Shown: positions 1-6,267 of the stretch, in pieces
Numbering within the stretch: the stretch's first letter is position 1
Layout of the letters: each line of letters starts with the position of its first letter
DNA from: Baffinella frigidus
Taxonomy: Eukaryota > Cryptophyceae > Cryptomonadales > Baffinellaceae
DNA: 11,006 nt
Direction: 5' to 3'
Assembly (NCBI GenBank): GCA_026770585.1
Contig: MU646304.1
Location: 1,715,999 to 1,727,004, forward strand
The notes under the pieces: generated by a model
Database searches by the model: none
Told to the model about the DNA's origin: nothing
What the model saw: only the letters and a program-made list of their open reading frames with translations
Translations under genes and position numbers: made by a program

Positions 1-211
1 TAGGGGTTATGGGATAGGGGTGAGGGGTGAGGGGTTGAGGACAAGGGTTTAAGGGTTTAGGGTCACGGGTTTAGGGTCAAGGGTTTAGGGTCACGGGTTT
101 AAGGTTTAGGGATACGGATTCAGGGTTGAAGGTTTAGGGTTCAGAGTTTAGGTTTGAGGTTTTAGGGTTCAGGGTTCATGGTTCAGGGTTTAGTGTTTAG
201 GGATGGTGGAC
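1..211. repeat. Degenerate TTTAGGG-type repeats at left edge
   Basis: Imperfect heptamers dominated by TTTAGGG, with phase shifts. A 14-base alternation of TCACGGG or TCAAGGG with TTTAGGG fills about 61-102. This is intronic in the left gene model, following the donor at 211. It is too degenerate to be an active chromosome end. Confidence 0.8.
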
Positions 212-283
212 CGTGGCGCCCTTCTGGCGGGAGAGGATGGCGCGCCACTGCTGAAGCCGCTTCGCGATCGCGTAGTTGCCCCC
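212..283 (-). CDS. Left gene exon 15, last exon inside the window
   Basis: The acceptor TCTGTGCAG leads into GGNYAIAKRLQQWRAILSRQ and KGAT, ending at a GTCCAC donor in phase 0. Reading past the donor meets a TAA within four codons, inside the repeat. A true end here cannot be ruled out, but the exon end is abrupt and the intron-type repeat continues to base 1. The gene therefore probably carries on beyond the window. Confidence 0.74.
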
Positions 284-3200
284 CTGCACAGACAACGCTA
301 TTTCATGCACATACTTCATGCAGAGATAACGCTATGTCATGCACATATTTCATGCAGAGACAACGCCGTTTACAGTTTGGAGAATTGGGGTGTAGGGGGC
401 TGGTTGTAGGGTTCAGGGTGCAGGGTGCAGAGTGCAGGGTGCAGGGTGCAGGGTGCATGGTGCAGGGTACAGGGTGCATGGTCATGGTACGTGGTGCAGG
501 GTGCAGGGTGCATGGTGCAGGGCGCAGGGCGCAGGGCGCAGGGTTGCATGCACCATACCTGCCGCCCTGCGAAAGTGATCCACTTAGTGCGGCCGGGCAT
601 AGGTGGCCATGGATTGGGCAAGCGAATCTACTTTGGAGTCCTCACAACCTTAGCAATAATGGTGCCCGCAAAGCCTAGATAGACACACACCTGGCCCGCC
701 ATGAGAGCGTCCATGACATACGCCGTGCTTCCGTCCTCGCGCTTCACCTCCTCGGGGTGGTTCTCAACCTGGGGGGTTGCGGTGTGGGGTTTGGAGTTGA
801 GGGTGTAGGGTTTAGAGTTTGGGGTTGAGGCTATAGGAGTTAGGGTCAGGAGTTTAGGGTTAAGGGTTTGGTGTTTGGTGTTTGGTGTTAAGTATGTTTG
901 GGGTTTAGGGTTTAGGGTTGAGGTCGAAGGGTTTCGGGAGCAGGATTTTAAGGTTCAGGGTGTGGGGCTCAGGGTTTAGGGGTACGGGTGTATGGTTGAG
1001 GGTGTAGGGTTAAGGGGTTCGGGGTAAGGGTTCAGGGTTGAGGGATTAGGGTGGAGGGTTGGGCACCAGCTTGTTGAAACGTGAGAGAAGCGGGGACCAG
1101 AGCTTCATCCAGGTGGGAGCGTCCTGGTTTAGGGTTAGGGTTTTAGGGTTACGAACTTAGGGTTTAGGGTTTAGGGTGAGGCTTAGGTTTTGATTTCGAT
1201 TGATGTTTACATTCATGTCCATGTTTCGGTTTAGGTTTAGGTTTAGATTGAGGCTAAGGTTTGGGTGTGGGTTCAGGCTTAGGTTTAGGTTTAGGTTTAG
1301 GTTCAGGTTTAGGTTTAGGTTTAAGTTGGGGTTCAGTGTTTAATGGTGAGGGTTGAGGGTTGAGGTTTAGAATTCGGAATTATTTTTTAGAAACCTTGCG
1401 GATCTGCTTGATGTCTTGGTTTGCAGCCGCGGAGATCACGTAGCTGTCCGTCGGCGTCGGGAGGTAGTGCAGCGACGTCTTCTCTACCCCTGCCAAAGGT
1501 TGGGGGTTGGGGTTTGAGGTTTAGGGTGTGGGGTGTGGGGTTTGGGGTTTGGGGATCAGGGTTCAGGGTTCAGGGATCAGGGTTCAGGGTTCAGGATTCA
1601 GGGTTCAGGGTTCAGGGTTTCGTGTTTCGTTTTTTTCGGGTTCTGGCTTGAGGCTTGAGGCTTGACGATTTAGCGTACAGAGTTGGGTGTATGTTGTTAG
1701 TTAACCGTGGGCCTCCATGAGGCCCACAGAGCCGCGGAGATGTCGTAGCTGTCCGTCCGCGTTGGGAGGTAGTGCAGCGACGTCTTCTCCACCCCTGCCA
1801 GGGGTCAGGCTCAGGGTTTAGGGTTTATGGATCAGGGATCAGGGATCAGGGATCAGGGTTCAGGGTTTAGGGTTTGAGGTGGAGGGTTGAAGGATCAGGG
1901 TGCTGGGTTGAGGATTTAGGATTTAGGGTTCAGGGTTGAGGGTTTATGGTTCAGAGTTTAGGGTTTAGGATTTTGGGTGCAGGGTTGAGGGTTCAGGGTA
2001 TCGGGTTTCGGGTTTCGGGTGTAGGGTGTAGGGTGTAGGGTGTAGGGTGTAGGGTGTAGGGTGTAGGGTGTAGGGTGTAGAATGCAGGGTGTAGGGTGTA
2101 ACCGTGGGCCTCCATGACGCCGGTCGCGATGGCGTCGCACGCGAGGTTGACCCTCACGTGCAACTCCCCGTCGAGGTACGCGTACGACCCCACCGTCACG
2201 TGCTTGTCTTTCGCGATCACGGGGATCTCCGACATCAGCCAGTTGCGCACCTCGGGCGTGTGGGTCACGAAGTTGGCGCCGCAGAGGCTGTAGAGCTCGG
2301 AGCCCTGCTGCTTGGTGTAGGGGACCGACATCGGGAACGAGATCGTCGCGTGCGAGTTGTACTGCACCTGTGGTTTGGGTGTTTTGTTTTGGGTTCAGGG
2401 TTCAGGGTCTGGGTTTGGGTCTGGGGTTTGTGGTTTGGGCTTAGTGTTGACTGTCTGGTTTCGGTTCTCCGGTTCCATGGTTTAGGGCACAAGGGTTGGG
2501 GCTTGTAAAAAATCAACCTATGTTGGGGCAAAGGGTCTTGGGTGTAGGCACCTCCTCGATGAGGCGCTGCCAGACTTTCGGCTGGTCCAGGTCCACGGCC
2601 ACGATGTGCGCCCCCAGCTCCTTGAGCACCTGCAAGTGCAACACGTTCACCAAAAGGAGTAACGCACACCGCACTCTGCACTCTGGCACACCCCACCCAG
2701 TGTGAGGTCCCGGGTGGTTCCCCACCCCATTAGGGTTGAGGGCGTAGGGTTCAGGGTTTAGACTTGAGGGTTGAGGCTTCATTTTTTAGGGTTTGGGTTC
2801 AGGAGTTCCCTACCGGTTCATGTGCAGGTGGATCTGGCACCACTACCCGTGGTGTGCGAGGGGCAAGGGCTCCACTATCCCACCTCGCGCACCCCCCCCT
2901 TCCTCGAAACCTCCGACCTTGCCCCCCGCTACTCTGGGTTTCTGCAGCACGTGGTGGGGATGGTGGTGGGTACGGAGTACAGGCGGGTAGGAGGGGGATT
3001 GGGAACTCTGACCACTGTACTTCACAGGACGTGCCAGATTGCTCTGGCTCCGTCAGTACACGCCTCCAGCACGTTGTTGTGTCCCTGTGCCTCGAGCGCC
3101 TGACCGCTTTATGTGGCAGATGGTGGGGGGGGGGGCGTGCCTGGAAGGGGCCCATGGCAGAAGAAGCGCCGAGGAGGACGAAGACGTGGTCCTTGAGGTC

Positions 3201-6200
3201 CAGCCACCCGGGGTTCTTCACCACATCCTGGGAGGGGAAAGTGATGCTTCATGGTAGCTCATCTCTGGCCACTTATGGCGTGACCAGTGGACCGCAATGA
3301 GTGGATCACACTCGCTTCGTTGCTTGGTGAGGCAGGAGTTGGGGTCTGCGGCTTCATTTTGTTGGGTATTGAGTTCCGTGATGGCACGCGCTGCAAGGAA
3401 GGTGCTCGTGGATCCACGTTTCGAAGGGTGTGCACACGACGCGAAAACGTGAGTCCGCACATGTATTTCGAGATCTAGGGCTAAGAGCAATGTTTTTGAA
3501 AAGAAAAAGTTAGTTGCAATTTGTGTGGAGAGAAAGGGTTAGAAGCGAACCTTGATAGCCTGGCCGCAGTCAGCCTCTATCGACCCGTAGTCAACCCACC
3601 TGTCCACCTGTCTTGGGTTTCAGGGTTTAGGGTTTAGGATTTGGAGTTTCGGGGTTCGGGGTTCCGGGTTCGGGGTCCCAGGTCCGGGGTTTGGGGTCCG
3701 GGGTCCGGGGTCCGGGGATTGGGGTTCGTGGTTCGGGATTCGGGGTTCGGGGTTCGGGATTTGCGGTTGACGGTTTGGGGTTTGGGGTTCGGGGTTCGGC
3801 GTTCGGTGTTTGGGGCTTGGAGGTGAGCGTTTAGGATGTGGGGTTAGGTGTGGCCACGGTGGCATCTGTGAGGTTTGGGGTTTGGGGTGTAGGTGGTGTC
3901 GACCTGGTCGATCAGGGCCTGGCCCTCGAGGCGCGATGACTCCCCCGTCTTGAAGTTCTCGGCGTTCGGCGTTCGGCGTTCGGGGCTTGGAGGTGAGCGT
4001 ATAGGATATGGAGTTCGGTATGGTCCCGGTCTTTATGCAGGATACGTTCCGGTGTCCGCCTATGGTGGGAGTTACAAGAACCTCAAGGACTTAAAGGCGT
4101 CGACCTGGTCGATGAGGGCCTGGCCCTTGAGGCGCGAGAACTCTCCGGTCTTGAAGTTCTTGTACGGCACTTCCACGTCCACCTGCCGGTTCCAGAGAGA
4201 TTCACTTAGTGCCCTCTACTCATCCCTTTCATTTCCACTTATTTCTACTGCAAGTTCAACATCCGTTGGAAGAACCCTATGTCCATACGTTGCCTCCGAC
4301 CCCACCTGCCGGTTTGAGAGTCACCCATTTCGTGCCCTCTACTTCGAGAGTCATCCACCTAATGCCTTTTACTTCCAGAGTCATCCACTTAGTGCGCGTT
4401 ACTCATCCCTGACATGGCCACTCATGGCTTCTACAAGTTCAATGGCCGACCCCCCCCCCCCTCTGGCCCAACGAAACTCGGTGAGCACATCCGTAGGAAG
4501 AAACCTTTGTCCATTCGTTGCCTCCAGTTCCAACTGCCGGTTTGAGAGTGATCCACTCAGAGCGGTCTACTTAGTGCGGTCCACTTGCAGCTAATCCATG
4601 GCCTTGGCCACTTATGGCTCCATTTGGACCGCACTAAGTAGCCTGCACTAAGTGGACCGCTCTCAGGTTCAGATTAGTGCGTTACTGTCACGAGTCTGAG
4701 GGGTATGAAGATTGCAGGGTTGCGGGTGCTAGGACGCATGAAGATTGCAGGGTTGCGGGTGCTAGGACGGCCTGGTGATTGAAGGGCTGAGAGTGATGGG
4801 TCCTACCCGGCGCGCGTCGGGCTTGGTCCCGGAGATGGTGCCCGTGTGGAACGTGCCCTTGATCTCCTGGAGCGCGTCCTTGAACTTGATAATCTTGCCG
4901 TCGTTTTTTGTGAAGTCGAACGCGTCGTACATGTACCCGAGCCCGGCCTGCGAGAGAAAAACACGTTCTGAATACTTGCACGATGACACGACAGCGTCGA
5001 GCGTCACTAGGGGGTACGAATGGTGCATGGGCGGTGTTGGGCTCAAGCAGGAGAACTTCTGGGGATACTACCCCACACAGGACCATCCGCTGACCCTGAG
5101 AGCCTCGTGAGGGGGAGTCTGGGGAGAGAACCTCGGCGCCCGCGATCGCGTTGGCGTCGCTCATCGCCGATAGCTTCACGTGGTCCACCTGCGTGTGCGA
5201 TTCAGGGTTTGTGGGGGTTACGGGTGAAGGGTAAAGGGTGAAGGGTGAAGGGTGTGATTTTGGTGTGGGGGGCGTGGGGTTTGGAGTTTAACGTTCAGGG
5301 TTTGGGGGTTGAAATTTAGGGTTGAGTGTTAATGGTTGAGAGTTTAGGGTTTATGGTTTAGGGGTGAGGGTTCAGGCTTTAGGGTTTAGGGTTCTGGTTT
5401 TGGGGTGTGAGGTGTGTGGTTGGTGTGTGGGGTGTGGGGTTGGCGCTGTGGTGTGGGTTCTGTGTGTGGGTTGGTGGGGTTTGGGGGGGTGCGCACCAGG
5501 TGCCTGCCGTACTTCTTCCGCCAGTTCTTCTCCGCATCCACCTTGCCGCACCAGGCATCAGGGCTTCAGCGAGTAGGGGTTATGGTTTCGGCTTGAAGGG
5601 GTAGGGTTTAGGGTTTAGGGTTGTAGGGTTTAAGGTTTAGGATTCAAGGTTCAGGGTTTAGGGTTTAGGGTTTAGGGTTAAGGGTTAAGGTTTTAGGGTT
5701 TGGGGCGTAGGGCTGAGGGTTGAGGGTTGAGGTGTTGGGTTGAGGACCTTGGCCCCAGCGACCGGGTCGATCGCGGCGATGGCTGCCGCGAGGATGTGCT
5801 TGTCCGTCTCAGAAGTACTGCACATCAGCGCGCACGCTCAGAGACTCCCACTAGCCAGGTCGCGTGACTTGGGGTCGCAAAATCGCTGGCAGGGAGTATC
5901 CCAGAAGCGGCACTGGATCTCACCACACCTGGCCGCATTCGGATGCGTGGAGGGGAAATGGCGCTCATCCACGCTGGAGCAGCTATGCCGTTGCAGAAGG
6001 ATGCGCGCGCGCGGGTGGGTGCGTGTAAAGGACATCTGAGAGCGGTGGCTGGGGTCACCTCCGCTCAGTGAGATCGACCAGGGGAATCTTGTGCTTCGTC
6101 ACCCTGCCACACCCCGACCAGCAGTCAGCGAAAACGATGCGGGCGGCAAACCGCGGAGGGCAAGGCGCTGGTGCTCACGGGAAGTTGACGCCGTAGTAGA

Positions 6201-6267
6201 TGGAGCGCGAGCCGGGGCGGGAAGCCAAGGCGGCGGCTCGTGCGAGCGGCGCGATGCTGCGTCTCAT
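212..6267 (-). CDS. 15-exon gene for an unrecognised Rossmann-like protein with mitochondrial-type N-terminus; 3' end outside window
   Basis: Exons in transcript order: 6267-6179, 6103-6059, 5817-5748, 5563-5497, 5188-5132, 4947-4807, 4182-4105, 3607-3551, 3227-3141, 2629-2552, 2367-2103, 1489-1395, 1123-1067, 768-691, 283-212. Together they give 445 residues. All acceptors are CAG except exon 4 (AAG). All donors are GT except exon 9 (GC). Phases agree at every junction but exon 3/4. A nucleotide-binding-like core spans exons 9-10 (VFVLLGASSAMGPF, then GAHIVAVDLDQPKVW). Exon 11 has TPEVRNWL and VGSYAYLDGELHVRV, and exon 15 has NYAIAKRLQQWRA. From memory, similar unnamed proteins occur in oomycetes, algae and some actinobacteria, but I could not check this. 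The Rossmann fold is inferred from the glycine-rich beta-alpha-beta pattern with an acidic residue after strand 2. Substrate and reaction are unknown. The last exon ends at a GTCCAC donor, so the C-terminus lies off the left edge. Confidence 0.82.
291..358. repeat. 34-bp tandem repeat, two copies plus a partial third
   Basis: Units 291-324 and 325-358 differ at only a few positions, and a third begins at 359. Each contains two TTCATGCA or TCATGCA motifs. The array abuts the exon 15 acceptor, and the unit edge (GACAACGC) overlaps the last intron bases before the exon. Confidence 0.85.
406..546. repeat. TGCAGGG-type heptamer block in intron 14
   Basis: About twenty imperfect heptamers, mostly TGCAGGG with TGCATGG and CGCAGGG variants. 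The block is G-rich on the + strand, so C-rich in the left-gene transcript. It produces long spurious ORFs on both strands. Confidence 0.85.
575..592. repeat. Dispersed-repeat core, copy A
   Basis: The 18-bp core GTGATCCACTTAGTGCGG also occurs, diverged, at 4548-4577 and in reverse orientation at 3288-3309. It marks a family of interspersed elements in the introns of the left gene. Confidence 0.55.
691..768 (-). CDS. Left gene exon 14
   Basis: The acceptor CCCCCCAG leads into VENHPEEVKREDGSTAYVMD and ALMAGQ, ending at a GTGTGT donor, phase 0 both sides. Without splicing the frame stays open to a TAG at about 624, giving an alternative tail VCVYLGFAG. Splicing to exon 15 is preferred because GQ followed by GGNYAIAKRLQQW is a smoother join. 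Exon 13 (1123-1067), DAPTWMKLWSPLLSRFNKL, precedes it in phase 0. Confidence 0.76.
778..1062. repeat. TTTAGGG-like DNA of intron 13
   Basis: Highly degenerate G-rich repeats with TTTAGGG, TGTAGGG, TTGAGGG and TTTGGTG variants. They fill almost the whole intron between exons 13 and 14. Confidence 0.75.
1126..1370. repeat. Intron 12 repeats, including a TTTAGG hexamer block
   Basis: The exon-13 side has TTTAGGG heptamers. From about 1229 the period drops to six (TTTAGG, with TTCAGG and TTTAAG variants) until about 1330. This is the only hexameric stretch in the window. Confidence 0.75.
1395..1489 (-). CDS. Left gene exon 12
   Basis: The acceptor GGCAG supplies two bases to the single G left by exon 11, then VEKTSLHYLPTPTDSYVIS and AAANQDIKQIRK, ending AAG at a GTTTCT donor in phase 0. 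Exon 13 (1123-1067) continues DAPTWMKLWSPLLSRFNKL. A mutated partial copy of this exon occurs upstream in the intron at 1706-1794. The copy here is taken as functional because its phases match both neighbours. Confidence 0.8.
1500..1625. repeat. TTCAGGG-type heptamers in intron 11
   Basis: About ten near-tandem TTCAGGG units with ATCAGGG and TTCAGGA variants at 1555-1618, preceded by GGGGTTTG- and GGGGTGT-type sequence. The block lies between exon 12 and the decayed exon copy at 1706-1794. Confidence 0.85.
1706..1794 (-). pseudogene. Decayed chimeric copy of exon 12 start and exon 11 end
   Basis: On the minus strand a CAG acceptor is followed by GVEKTSLHYLPTRTDSYDIS, closely matching exon 12 (two substitutions visible: P to R and V to D). 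The sequence then switches to a copy of the exon 11 3' end (GCCTCATGGAGGCCCACG) with its GT donor. Including it would break the frame into exon 12, so it is probably not a working exon. Confidence 0.75.
1801..2100. repeat. Intron 11 repeats: ATCAGGG and TGTAGGG blocks
   Basis: ATCAGGG units occur at about 1829-1857, and TTTAGGG and TTCAGGG mixtures follow. A clean TGTAGGG tandem of about nine units runs at 2018-2078. The block runs right up to the exon 11 donor. Confidence 0.88.
2103..2367 (-). CDS. Left gene exon 11, the longest exon
   Basis: 265 bp encoding 88 codons plus one base. It includes QYNSHATISFPMSVPYTKQQ, then TPEVRNWLMSE and GSYAYLDGELHVRVNLACDA, ending VMEAH. The acceptor is a tandem CAG-GTG-CAG, so the exon may begin at 2367 or 2361 without changing frame. 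The donor GTTACA is followed by telomere-like DNA. Translated on, that DNA gives a spurious TLHPTPY-type tail. Exon 12 restores the frame as GVEKTSLHYLPTPTDSYV. Confidence 0.88.
2374..2500. repeat. Weak telomere-like DNA in intron 10
   Basis: GGGTTCAGGGTTCAGGG, then GGGTTTGGGTCTGGGG-type sequence. G-rich on +, so C-rich in the transcript. The rest of the short intron shows nothing more. Confidence 0.6.
2552..2629 (-). CDS. Left gene exon 10: second half of the Rossmann-like motif
   Basis: The acceptor CACTTGCAG leads into VLKELGAHIVAVDLDQPKV and then WQRLIEE, ending at a GTGCCT donor in phase 0. The strand IVAVDLD, with an acidic residue at its end, fits beta2 of a dinucleotide-binding fold, where that residue usually contacts the ribose. 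Joined to exon 9 it makes a continuous beta-alpha-beta unit, the best functional clue in the gene. Confidence 0.84.
2731..2806. repeat. Short telomere-like block in intron 9
   Basis: Imperfect TTGAGGG, TTCAGGG and TTTAGGG units. The remaining intron 9 sequence (2807-3140) holds no gene I can support. It has an 11-G run at 3125-3135, next to the GC donor. Confidence 0.65.
3141..3227 (-). CDS. Left gene exon 9: first half of the Rossmann-like motif, GC donor
   Basis: The exon follows a C-rich acceptor (CCCTCCCAG) and encodes DVVKNPGWLDLKDHVFV, then LLGASSAMGPFQ. The hydrophobic strand followed by a Gly/Ala/Ser-rich loop resembles the beta1-loop-alphaA start of an NAD(P)-binding Rossmann fold. 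No GT donor lies between the motif and the next stop. The only sensible exit is GC at 3140-3139, which joins in phase 0 to VLKELGAHIVAVDLD of exon 10. A run of 11 C on the sense strand starts 4 bases into the intron. Confidence 0.8.
3288..3309. repeat. Dispersed-repeat core, copy B (reverse orientation)
   Basis: GGACCGCAATGAGTGGATCACA is the reverse complement of a diverged GTGATCCACT...GCGGTCC core seen at 4548-4582. The flank also carries GGCCACTTATGG, which occurs in the loop of the inverted-repeat element at about 4607-4618. It lies in intron 8 (3228-3550), which otherwise shows nothing I can support. Confidence 0.5.
3614..3835. repeat. TTCGGGG-type heptamer block in intron 7
   Basis: More than twenty units of TTCGGGG with GTCCGGGG, TTTGGGG and TTCGGGA variants. 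It is more GC-rich than the other blocks. On the opposite strand it gives a spurious NPEPRTPN-type ORF. Confidence 0.87.
3898..3958 (-). pseudogene. Partial decayed copy of exon 7 with its donor
   Basis: About 60 bases match the 3' part of exon 7 (minus-strand translation ENFKTGESSRLEGQALIDQ) plus the GTCGAC donor. Substitutions include F to S and K to E. The neighbouring sequence CGGGGCTTGGAGGTGAGCGT at 3981-4000 has a partner at 3811-3830, so the copy is part of a wider tandem duplication. Confidence 0.75.
4105..4182 (-). CDS. Left gene exon 7
   Basis: A 26-residue exon, VDVEVPYKNFKTGEF to QALIDQ, flanked by CCGGCAG and a GTCGAC donor. A degenerate copy of its 3' half plus donor lies about 200 bp away at 3898-3958. 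The copy stops matching just past the proposed donor, consistent with the exon end chosen here. Exon 8 (3607-3551) then reads VDRWVDYGSIEADCGQAIK in phase 0. Confidence 0.78.
4183..4543. repeat. Diverged duplication in intron 6
   Basis: Segments at about 4217-4322 and 4399-4548 share CTCATCCCT, CAAGTTCAA, CATCCGT.GGAAGAAACC, CGTTGCCTCC and CTGCCGGTTTGAGAGT in the same order. CTGCCGGTTYVAGAG also matches the exon 7 acceptor area, giving three look-alike acceptors on the minus strand. A 12-C run (4450-4461) sits in the second unit. No exon is supported here. Confidence 0.65.
4544..4664. mobile_element. Inverted-repeat element, MITE-like
   Basis: Arms 4544-4582 and 4626-4664 are 39-bp inverted repeats matching at roughly 31-32 positions (core GGACCGCACTAAGTAG and its complement), separated by a 43-bp loop. 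Each arm itself contains two diverged CACTTAGTGCGG-type motifs. There is no coding capacity. Related cores at 575-592 and 3288-3309 suggest a dispersed non-autonomous family. No target-site duplication was confirmed. Confidence 0.6.
4705..4770. repeat. Perfect-but-one 33-bp tandem duplication
   Basis: Units 4705-4737 and 4738-4770 start ATGAAGATTGCAGGG and differ only in the last base (C or G). The near identity indicates a recent slippage or duplication event in intron 6, close to the exon 6 donor. Confidence 0.92.
4807..4947 (-). CDS. Left gene exon 6
   Basis: A 141-bp exon with a pyrimidine-rich acceptor ending TCTCGCAG and a GTAGGA donor, phase 0 on both sides. It encodes 47 residues beginning AGLGYMYDAFDFTKNDGK and ending SGTKPDARR. 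Codon third positions are strongly G/C. The neighbouring exon 5 (5188-5132) encodes VDHVKLSAMSDANAIAGAE, also phase 0. No catalytic motif was recognised. Confidence 0.83.
5203..5490. repeat. Telomere-like DNA of intron 4
   Basis: GGGTGAAGGG units at 5220-5252, then TTTAGGG variants, then GGTGTGGGG-rich DNA toward the exon 4 donor. All are G-rich on the + strand. Confidence 0.72.
5497..5563 (-). CDS. Left gene exon 4, with one surplus base at its start
   Basis: The frame PDAWCGKVDAEKNWRKKYG looks strongly coding and ends HL at a GTGCGC donor in phase 0, matching exon 5. The only usable acceptor (GAAG at 5567-5564) leaves one extra C before the first codon, while exon 3 ends in phase 0. An in-frame TGA lies just upstream. 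A one-base error in the CCC run at 5563-5561 would repair the frame. A real frameshift or a missed microexon are the alternatives. Confidence 0.62.
5575..5744. repeat. TTTAGGG block of intron 3
   Basis: Among the cleanest TTTAGGG stretches on the left side, with runs at 5603-5630 and 5656-5678 plus TTAAGGG and TTGAGGG variants. It fills the whole intron between exons 3 and 4. Confidence 0.85.
5748..5817 (-). CDS. Left gene exon 3
   Basis: The acceptor GTGCAG is followed by one base that completes the AG left by exon 2, then TSETDKHILAAAIAAIDP. The exon ends with an AAG codon at a GTCCTC donor in phase 0. The GC-rich third positions and the phase match to exon 2 support it. The segment looks like an amphipathic alanine-rich helix. 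The next exon in the conserved-looking frame does not start in phase 0 (see exon 4). Confidence 0.7.
6179..6267 (-). CDS. Left gene exon 1: start codon and targeting presequence
   Basis: The ATG at 6267-6265 opens a 29-residue segment beginning MRRSIAPLARAAALASRPG. It is rich in Arg, Ala and Ser and has no acidic residue, which is typical of a mitochondrial (or, in some algae, plastid) presequence. The exon ends in phase 2 at a GTGAGC donor. Exon 2 (6103-6059) supplies exactly the missing base and continues VTKHKIPLVDLTER. A further 5' non-coding exon cannot be excluded. Short C-rich telomere-like DNA lies directly upstream on the sense strand. Confidence 0.72.

Noticed and set aside
1-211. 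True chromosome end (telomere) at the left edge
   Set aside because: The repeats are degenerate, similar blocks occur throughout the introns, and the left gene seems to continue past the edge.
291-370. CRISPR-like array
   Set aside because: The 34-bp units are contiguous with no spacers and the context is a spliced eukaryotic gene.
1993-2102. TLHPTPY-repeat tail as part of the exon 11 protein
   Set aside because: It begins exactly at a GT donor, matches the TGTAGGG repeat, and splicing to exon 12 restores a natural sequence.
3893-4594. Longest plus-strand ORF in the window (233 codons)
   Set aside because: It runs antisense across exon 7, its decayed copy and the diverged intron duplication. 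Its protein contains the DNA repeats in translation, and the minus strand carries the phase-consistent exon.
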